DNA of 64,000 nt. Source: Lepas anatifera (Eukaryota; Arthropoda; Thecostraca; Lepadidae). A model generated the notes under the pieces. The model worked only from the letters and a program-made list of their open reading frames with translations, did no database searches and was not told the origin of the DNA. The position numbers were made by a program, and so were the translations under genes. The stretch spans positions 1,302,001 through 1,366,000 of the forward strand of contig JAOTON010002271.1 in the NCBI GenBank assembly GCA_034440635.1, read 5' to 3'. Shown here piece by piece: positions 57,126 through 64,000 of this stretch. Each line of letters begins with the position of its first letter. Positions within the stretch are counted from its first letter, which is position 1.

Positions 57126-57867
57126 AAGGGAATGGACCACTTTGTCGAAATTCTACAAAGAACATTTTAAGAACAAAGAGGTCTGAAAATGAGAAAACAT
57201 TTTTCCTCATTTCCATAGGCGAAAACAGAAATATTCCTCTTTACTAACAATAAGTGACGTCATCAAATGACGATTTTAATAATCAGTGAAATCCTAAATC
57301 TTAATCTAGACTCGCTTTAAAAGCCCATTCACGCCTTTCCGCATGACACATTTTTGTGAGTCAGAAGTACTAGTGCAGACCGAACATCAGATGGCGCTAG
57401 GCGCTTGTGTATTGAGTGGTCGAACATTAATGCACATTTCTGATGTAAATAAACAATTTAAGAGTTAATTTTAACAAAAACAGTTCCCATGTTCCGAAAG
57501 TCCGGGAGAGGAACAATGTGATGTGTGATGCAGCCATTGGGCGCAATTTGGCCCAAATGTACATTGACTGCACGCTAGCTGCCCGATGCTTTCGGTCCAC
57601 GCGCTAGATGCTGGCTCACTCGATAGCTGGTATTTTCACCGAGTGGGTGAAGCTCAGGGCTTACGACCAATCAGATTACTGCTACCATATGGAAGTTATT
57701 CCTTCAGGGTTTGAAATAAGCCAATAGGCCCCTTTACTTTGAACTTTAAAGCTGGCGGAAATTTTATATCGAGAGCTTTGGGTGAAAAATATGTCAATAG
57801 TGGTTTCTGAACACGCTCTACAAAACTGCTATCTCAGTTCAAACCCATTATAAAGTGGGACACCCTT
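57126..57867. mobile_element. Diverged Tc1/mariner-like MITE copy
   Basis: Starts TA+AAGGGAATGGACCACTTTG (57124) and ends AAAGTGGGACACCCTT+TA (57869). Termini resemble those of 44520-44990 and so does the region CAAAACTGCTATCTCAGTT near 57830. Inner palindromic TGACGTCATCAAATGACG at 57252-57270. No transposase. Confidence 0.7.
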
Positions 57868-57959
57868 TAAAAGCACGGCACATTTGATAGTCCTTTTACC
57901 CACTGGAGTGTCCTTGTTGGATTTGGGAGAGGAGCGCCGGATACGGACGATCTGGTGCC

Positions 57960-58680
57960 GGGCGGCCGTATCAGGGTCCTAACCCTCCCCCGGGGGCCAT
58001 CGATGGCCCCTAGGTTTTTCCGGGATAGCAGAAAACGACGGGCGCAGACCGCGGTTGGGGCTCTACCTCTCACTGCATCTTTTCCATCATCCTGAAATTT
58101 TTCCGGGTCACCCAGGTCGTCACCAGACGAGGTCACCAGGTTACTCACTCACTTTAGAGCTCTTTAAGAGCTACATTTCAAGTCGATCGATTTAAAACTT
58201 CCTACACTTCTAACCCCTACAGGTGTTATCCGGGATTTTTCGATTTCGTGCCTGAGGTCGGTACGGGCGACCTCTCCCATTGGAAAAGCATGGGGAAAGC
58301 TTTTCATGATATAAAAGCCACAAAATGATTGCAATACTCAGACTGCTCAGAACGTTTTTGGACACCCTTTCGGATCCCGGGGTCATATTTGCCTTTGACT
58401 TTTCAAGGTCATCCAAGGTCACCGGAGGTCAAAACAGTATTTTGACAATAACTTTTGCCTAACTGAGCTGGAGCGGTGAAACAAACACCATCGTGTTTGT
58501 TTGTACTGGCTTTCATTTGATATACGGAGGTCACTTTTTGACCTTTCGTGACCTCAGGTCTATTAGGTCCGGGTGCCTCTGGCGGTCAAACCACTGGCGG
58601 GAGGTCTTTCGTTCCACATAGCGGAAAAGTACAGGCAATTTGCTATCAAATGTACTTTACCAGGCCTCAATAGCTCTAAT
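57960..58680 (+). mobile_element. CATCGAT-family repeat, copy 2, split by a hAT insertion
   Basis: Homologous along its length with 39795-40600 (blocks in the same order, from CGGGGGCCATCGATGGCCCC to TCAATAGCTCTAAT). It breaks at 58680 and resumes at 60041 (ATGACATAAGAGTTATGCCC) up to about 60300, where another CATCGATGG palindrome occurs. The break is the insertion site of a hAT-type element. Confidence 0.8.
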
Positions 58681-60032
58681 CGGGTGGGCGCCGCTACCAT
58701 TTCTTTAAACCGCTACCGCTACTTCCGCTACCTTGGTAACGTGAAACCGCCACCGCTACTCCGCTACTTTTTTTGAAAACACGAAGCGCTACCCGCTACT
58801 CCGCTACTCCGCTACCGCTACTTTTTAGTATAAAGCGCTACCAAAGCGCTACTCCGAAAATGTCCAGGTCGATCTAATAAATTCCACAGACAGCCAACTT
58901 TTATTCGTATATTAGAGCCAAGTTCCTCCATGCCCAAGCATGCACCAACACAATAATTCACACATCTTCTCTTTCGTTGGACCTCCTGCCAGTGGTTTGA
59001 CCTCGAGAGGTCCACCTCGGACCTAATATGACCTGAGGTCATGAAGGTCGAAGTGACCTTGTTGTATATCAAATGGAAGCCAGGGACAAGGCAAATACGA
59101 TGGTGTTTGTTTCAGGCTCTAGCTTAATTAGGTCAAAGTTATTGTCAAATGCTGTTTTTGCCCTGGTGACCTTGGATGACCTTGGAAAGTCAAGGGCAAA
59201 TATGACCTCTGGGATCCGTGAAGGGTGTCCATAAACGCTGTTCTGAGCGTCTGAGTATTTGCAATCATTTTTGTGGCTTTTAGATCATGAGACAGCTCTT
59301 CTCCATGCTTTTCCAATGGGAGAGGTCGCCTCGTGACCTGACCTCAGGTCCGAAATAGAAAATCCCGGCTATCACGTTGTGACCCTGGAAGGGTCATGAA
59401 GTGTAACAAGTTTCAAATAGATTAACTTAGAAATGTAGCTCTTATAGAGCTTCAAAGTTGAAGTGAGGTGACCTTGGTTGACCTTGCCTGGTGACCTGAC
59501 CTTGGGTGACCTGGGATAAAAAATTTTCAGGGATGGTGGGAAAATGATGAGGTGAGAGATGAGCCCTCAACCACGGTGCTGCGTTTCGTCGTTTTTTGCT
59601 ATCTCGAAAACCTTAGGGAGGGCATCGATGGCCCGGTTAGGCGAGGGTTAAAACAACAAAAAATATACTGAGGCCACGAGTCTGGCCTTCAGAGGACATG
59701 CTTGTATATATTTACTCTTTCACCATGTTGGCCTCCATTACAGCCCCTGTAAATCAATTGATATGCTACTTTTGAGGACGTTTTACTCCAAACTCACACA
59801 TGAATCCCCTCGTTGGCATAGACCTTGTTTTGCGTGCCTAATATTTTGAATTTAGGATACGCTTAAAAGCTGCTGGTAGCGGTAGCGCTTTTAATTTTCT
59901 AGAGTCCGCTACCCGCTACTCCGCTACTTTTTGGTAGAGAAGTCGCTACCGCTACTCCGCTACCATTTAGTGGAGTCCGCAAGTTGCGGAGTAGCGGAGT
60001 AGCGGACTAAAGTAGCGGACCGCCCACCTCTG
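58681..60032. mobile_element. hAT-type non-autonomous element with 8-bp duplication, carrying an inverted CATCGAT-family copy
   Basis: 1352 bp flanked by the exact 8-bp direct repeat GCTCTAAT (58673-58680 and 60033-60040). The right end read inward is CAGAGGTGGGCGGTCCGCTA and the left end CGGGTGGGCGCCGCTACC; 'CAGAGGTGGGC' is the typical hAT terminus. Both ends carry subterminal runs of CGCTAC and CTCCGCTAC (58690-58860, 59880-60020). The middle (about 58990-59650) is a reverse-oriented copy of the repeat into which the element has itself inserted. No transposase. Confidence 0.88.
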
Positions 60033-60040
60033 GCTCTAAT

Positions 60041-60300
60041 GACATAAGAGTTATGCCCAGTTTGCTTAATCATTGCATATTTGAGTGAAAATAGCCGATC
60101 TTGACCTAATTTGACCTCTGGAGGTCAAACCATTGACCTGAGCACTAAAACATGCGAAGTAATTTCTTACTGAATTCACGCGAGCTTTCTTTGCACTTCG
60201 CAGATTTGCGCTAACGCCCATATTTTCGGAGTTGAGGGGGCCATCGATGGCCCCCGGTGGGGCGAAGGTGGCGCCGGACCCCCGGTGGGGGCGCGGGTTA
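60041..60300 (+). mobile_element. Remainder of the interrupted CATCGAT-family repeat
   Basis: Continues copy 2 after the hAT insertion: ATGACATAAGAGTTATGCCC, 'GACCTCTGGAGGTCAAACC', 'CGCTAACGCCCAT' and the end palindrome GGGGGCCATCGATGGCCCCC. Similar to 45240-45480. Confidence 0.75.
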
Positions 60301-60439
60301 GGTCCGAGCCGACCACTTGGAGCCGACAGCGTCGCTCAAACCCATCAGGCCGAGGCTCCAAGTGCAGGACCTCCAGAAACGGCAAAATTAACCAAAACGG
60401 CAAAATTAACTATTATTAACGTAAGCTTGAAGAGAATAT

Positions 60440-62300
60440 ATTAGACCCACGTAAAATGTGGGATACTTTGTCGGCTCACTCGGAAGAATAAGAAGAAAGA
60501 TGATATTCCACACCACTTTGAGTGCAATGGTTCAATCATTGATTCGAAGGAGGTAATTGTTGAGAAATTTAATGAATACTGTTCGACAATCGCTACCGAA
60601 CTTGATAGAAAGCTCCCTAGCTCATCCCGCGATCCATTGTCGATATTGCAATCATTGTCGATAACCAGTTTCATTTCCGCCCTGTTACTCCTATCGCAAT
60701 TCAGACGTGATTAATAACTTAAAATTCTAGCGGTTTCAAAGATGGTATAACCATGAAAATCCTAAAACTAGTATCTCCAGTCGTCGCCCCTGCCCTGTCG
60801 CATCTGTGTAACCTTTGCCTTCACCAGGGCATTTTTCCTTCTGCTTTCAAGAGCGCGACAATTGTATATCTTCAAATCTGGCAATCCCTTCATTTTCTCG
60901 AATTATCGTCCTATTTCGCTTTTGTCTACACTTTCCAAGGTACTCGAAAAAGTAGTATACATCCAATTTGTCCAATTTCTCGAGGTGAATGATATATTCT
61001 ACACAACTCAGTTTGGGTTCCGCCAAAGGCATAGCACATATATGCCCATTTCGCTCCCATATGAACATATTTCAGCTGCAACTTCTGAGAAACAATACTG
61101 TACTGCTGTGTACCTGGACTTCAGTAAAGCATTTGACACAGTTAACCACGTGATTTTGCGAGATAAAATGAAAAATATGGGTTTTCGAACTCGGTGCTGA
61201 TTTTTTACTCATATTTATCTAACCGCTCCCAAGAAGTCAAAATTTCAGACTCTGTATCTCAACCCCTTCAAGTACGCCTTGGTGTGCCACAAGGTTCGGT
61301 GCTGGGCCCTGTGTTATTTTTGATATACATTAATGACATCTATAAGAGCTGCCCAAATGCTAAATTTTTCCTGTTTGCAGATGACACAACTCTCTTGTAC
61401 GCTGCCTCCAGCCCCTCCAATCTTGAAGCCAAAATTAATGAGAGTCTACCCAGAATTGAAAATGGCTTGGCTGTAATAGACTTACACTAAATGCAAAAAA
61501 ATCTGTTCTTCGGCTTTTTTCTTGTCATCATACTACTCCAGATATACATTTTAAAATAGACAATGTTCCTATCAAGATATTTTTCTCGACTAAATACGTA
61601 GGTGTCAATTATAGATGAAGATTTGAAATGGAGTGCTCACATTAGGTCAGTGGAAACTACAATTGCCCGAAACCTAGGTCTCATAAGACGTGCAAAATAC
61701 TGTCTAGAATCCAAGCATCTTCTTGTACTTTACAGTGCCTTTATCCTTCCCTTCTTGAATTATTCGGCTCAAATTTGGGGCAACACATATAGTTCGAAAT
61801 TGTCTCGACTTGCCATCCTTCAGAAAAAAGCTGTCCGAATTATAGCACATGCAGGTTCTCGTGAACACTCTAGTCCTCTTTTCAAAATATTTAATCTCCT
61901 TAAACTACCTCACCTCATCCAGTACATCCAACTCAGTATGCTTCACTCGTTTCTTTTTGGTCATCTTCCTGTTCCACTAAGTGAGCGTTTCTTCCTGACT
62001 GAAGACCAACATAGACGTCTTATCAAACGTAGAAACCATTTCGTTGTGCCCTTTGCATCCACAAATTATCGCAAATTTTCTTTGTTCGTTTCTGCTCCAA
62101 CGATTTGGAACACAGTTATCTCTAGCAAGATACATGATCTGAATGACGTTCCATGGAGCAAAGTCCAGCTCAAAAGAGTCATAAAAGATATGTTTGGATT
62201 CATACTAATATACTTATGTATTCATCCAAACTTACTATTGTTATATTTAATGTTTGTGGCTTTGAACACTATGATATGAGCATCTTTACCGCTTAAGTAT
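60440..62300 (+). mobile_element. Decayed LINE reverse transcriptase (CR1/L2-like)
   Basis: Sense to the Star-like gene, inside its largest intron. Pieces in three frames give: a pre-RT linker (EVIVEKFNEYCSTIATEL near 60560), NYRPISLLSTLSKVLEK near 60905, TQFGFRQRHST near 61005, VYLDFSKAFDTVNH near 61110, GVPQGSVLGPVLFLIYINDI near 61280, FLFADDTTLLY near 61370, and a 225-codon C-terminal part (61602-62279). The FADD box is intact but at least three frame breaks make it inactive. Motif style ('FSKAFDTVNH', 'GSVLGP.LFLIYIND') fits the CR1/L2 group. No endonuclease was found upstream, so it is 5'-truncated. Confidence 0.88.
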
Positions 62301-62733
62301 TCTCTGGTCTGGTTCTCCTGCTTCTAGGTCTCCAGAGGTAAGCATCAGGCCTGACCTCGCTGCTCCTGGCGTCATAGTTATTTCGTACCTCAGACCAGTT
62401 AATAACCATGCTCCTCAGAAATTGATTACTTTTGCTACCAACTCCGAACCTTTATCTTCTCTTTTTCCGCTCTATATTTCTATCTTACAACTATTTTACG
62501 GATAATTCACCCAACGCTGAATAATTTTTAGTTTGTATGCAATTGGATGTATGAATATCTGCGATGTTAATAAATGTATTGGTGATAAACTTTCCAAGCG
62601 GGGTTTAACTGAAATGTAATGATTTAGGGTGAAATGTACGGAGAGATTGTCAGACCACCCGGCATCGACGCCTGATTGCAACGGACTAACATCAACACGT
62701 CACGTTTTAACCCGATCCTTTCCCGCGTTGCAG
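62301..62733. other. End of Star-like gene intron 5
   Basis: No feature recognised apart from the pyrimidine-rich acceptor tract (CCTTTCCCGCGTTGCAG). Confidence 0.5.
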
Positions 62734-62964
62734 GTGACCTTTAAGCAGGACTTCAACATGGGCAAGATTGAGGACGAGCGCGTCGCTCCTAGCAGTTGGA
62801 AGTCAGGGCACGAGAAGTCGCACCATGTCAACGTGCTGTGTATCCCGCTGGAGACGATGTTGGATACGCTGGGCTGGGGCACTGTCGACTACTTCAGTCT
62901 AGACGTGGAGGGACACGAGTACGCTGTGCTAAAGGAACTGCCCTTCGATCGTCTCAACATCAAG
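62734..62964 (+). CDS. Star-like protein exon 5 (FkbM domain, core)
   Basis: Acceptor CCCGCGTTGCAG, donor GTATGA at 62965, phase 0 at both ends. Reads VTFKQDFNMGKIEDERVAPS, HHVNVLCIPLETMLDTLGWG then TVDYFSLDVEGHEYAVLKEL and PFDRLNIK. 'VxCxPLxTMLxxLGxxxVDYFSLDVEGxExxVLxxxPF' is the most conserved part of the FkbM family, containing the DVEG motif with the acidic residues of the SAM pocket edge. Well-preserved. Confidence 0.97.
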
Positions 62965-63368
62965 GTATGATGGTCTGGGGGCCGGGAGGCATACTGCGAT
63001 GGAGTGGGTGAGAGAGTGTAAAGGGTTGTGCAGTCTACCAAATGAGTATGTCATCCCAGGATCATCAGCTAAGCACAGCGCGCTTCATATTTGAAGGAAA
63101 CATGAGTGGTGGGGAAAGGCCTGCGACATCCCCCCCGTTCACTTCCCGATTGTTGTTTTTCTAAGTGGCTTGGCTGAAATTGTTTAGTTTTTTCCTTCAG
63201 TTGGGGTTCGTATATTGAGGACATTTTTACTTCTTGTGGCGGGAATTGCGTGCTCATGAATGCACTGGGCCCACCCCTTGATATACGTATAATCATTGCG
63301 ATTTGTATGGCCGCGTAGATTCGCGACCGTACTGCGTGACAGTCTGACAACAGGGGGTGTGCTTCCAG
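62965..63368. other. Star-like gene intron, nothing recognised
   Basis: About 400 bp with no repeat or gene recognised. Confidence 0.5.
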
Positions 63369-63515
63369 ACATTATCTGTGGAGTTCCGTCATGTTCCCGA
63401 AGGAAAGGAGGCGATTCGAACGCTAATGGAATCTCACGGCTACGAGGTTTATGACGAACTAACACACTGGAACGATCTCGCCAACGACTTCATTTTCAAA
63501 AAGAAGGGATTATAG
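63369..63515 (+). CDS. Star-like protein last exon (C-terminal end)
   Basis: Acceptor GGGTGTGCTTCCAG, phase 0, TAG at 63513-63515. Reads TLSVEFRHVPEGKEAIRTLM, ESHGYEVYDELTHWNDLAND then FIFKKKGL. 'LSVEFxxxxxGKxxIxxxMxxxGYxVxxxxxxxxxLANDFIFxK' is the typical end of FkbM domains in Star-like proteins ('DxIF.K'). The six exons total 1131 nt, divisible by three. Confidence 0.96.
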   Translation, partial: TLSVEFRHVPEGKEAIRTLMESHGYEVYDELTHWNDLANDFIFKKKGL

Positions 63516-64000
63516 CGCTCATGGAAACGGCTGAAACGGCTTCCTCTCTGCAGAGTTGCCGCTGTGATGAAGAGGATATTGTTGTACGAAGGTATAACGT
63601 GATGGTCTAGGATAAGTTCAGGTACGTACCTCATTCAACAACGAAATGACGGTGAATACGTGTTGGCGCCTATGCCACAACCTCCAAATATGACGATAGT
63701 TTGATTTCAAAGTGATCATGGGATGAATTATTATGCGATAGGTTGGGTCGAGAATTTGTGCACTTCCATCCGGTACTTCTGCATGAAGGACGCGAAGGGT
63801 TTCGACGGGTTGAGCCGGAGGATTCGCGTACTTCCACACAATACTCCTGCACGGGAGACTCCAACGCTGGATGATAGCCCGTGCCTTCAGGTGAACATAT
63901 GCCAAACACTGAGTGAATTGTGTGCCGCTTGTGCGTGCCATCAGTGCCTTTGCCACACCGAAAGTACCCAGCACGATGTACAATCGTATCTCTCCAAAGG
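63516..64000. other. 3' flank of the Star-like gene
   Basis: No gene recognised; open frames on the minus strand lack motifs and overlap the 3' flank. No clear polyadenylation hexamer was identified in the first 200 bp after the stop. Confidence 0.5.

Overview
The window is animal nuclear DNA. Its coding regions are short, GC-rich exons with GT/AG borders in long AT-richer introns, and the rest is mostly micro- and minisatellites, DNA-transposon remnants and decayed LINEs. The protein families and the intron style suggest an arthropod, probably a crustacean; that is inference, because no species marker was found.

Gene 1 (+ strand, about 3 to 37.2 kb) is the active-zone scaffold RIM-binding protein (RIMBP; Drosophila Rbp). 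Twenty exons from 6960 to 37209 join with fully consistent reading phases. They total 3821 nt, which is 1272 residues plus a stop. Domain order is a Pro/Ser/Leu-rich linker, SH3-I, an acidic linker, three fibronectin-III (FN3) domains, a basic disordered linker, SH3-II, SH3-III and a low-complexity Ala/Gly tail. Upstream, a coiled-coil exon (3000-3084) and an acidic exon (about 3922-4057) very likely belong to the N-terminal part; an exon at 518-622 is possible. The start codon was not found.

Gene 2 (+ strand, 51482-63515) is a Star-like type II membrane protein with an FkbM-type methyltransferase fold. Six exons give 1131 nt (376 residues plus stop): a signal anchor, a luminal stem with N-glycosylation sequons, and the FkbM domain. 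A decayed LINE and nested DNA transposons sit in its largest intron.

Between the genes (37.2-51.5 kb) lie transposon-like repeats, a broken mobile-element-type ORF on the minus strand (41593-42210), and a homopolymer-ridden block (about 42.96-44.35 kb) that looks like poor assembly.

The most striking pattern is that several minisatellites stop right at the 3' splice site of a coding exon: 46-bp units at 8971-9206, 20-bp units at 14.19-17.01 kb, an imperfect array at 19.68-19.81 kb, 35-bp units at 27.85-28.68 kb, 82-bp units at 29.0-29.23 kb, and 45-bp units at 55.37-55.46 kb in the second gene. In the 46-bp array the acceptor and the first bases of the exon are themselves the repeated unit, giving a row of decoy splice acceptors. 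Two nested or paired hAT-type insertions with exact 8-bp target duplications are also clear.
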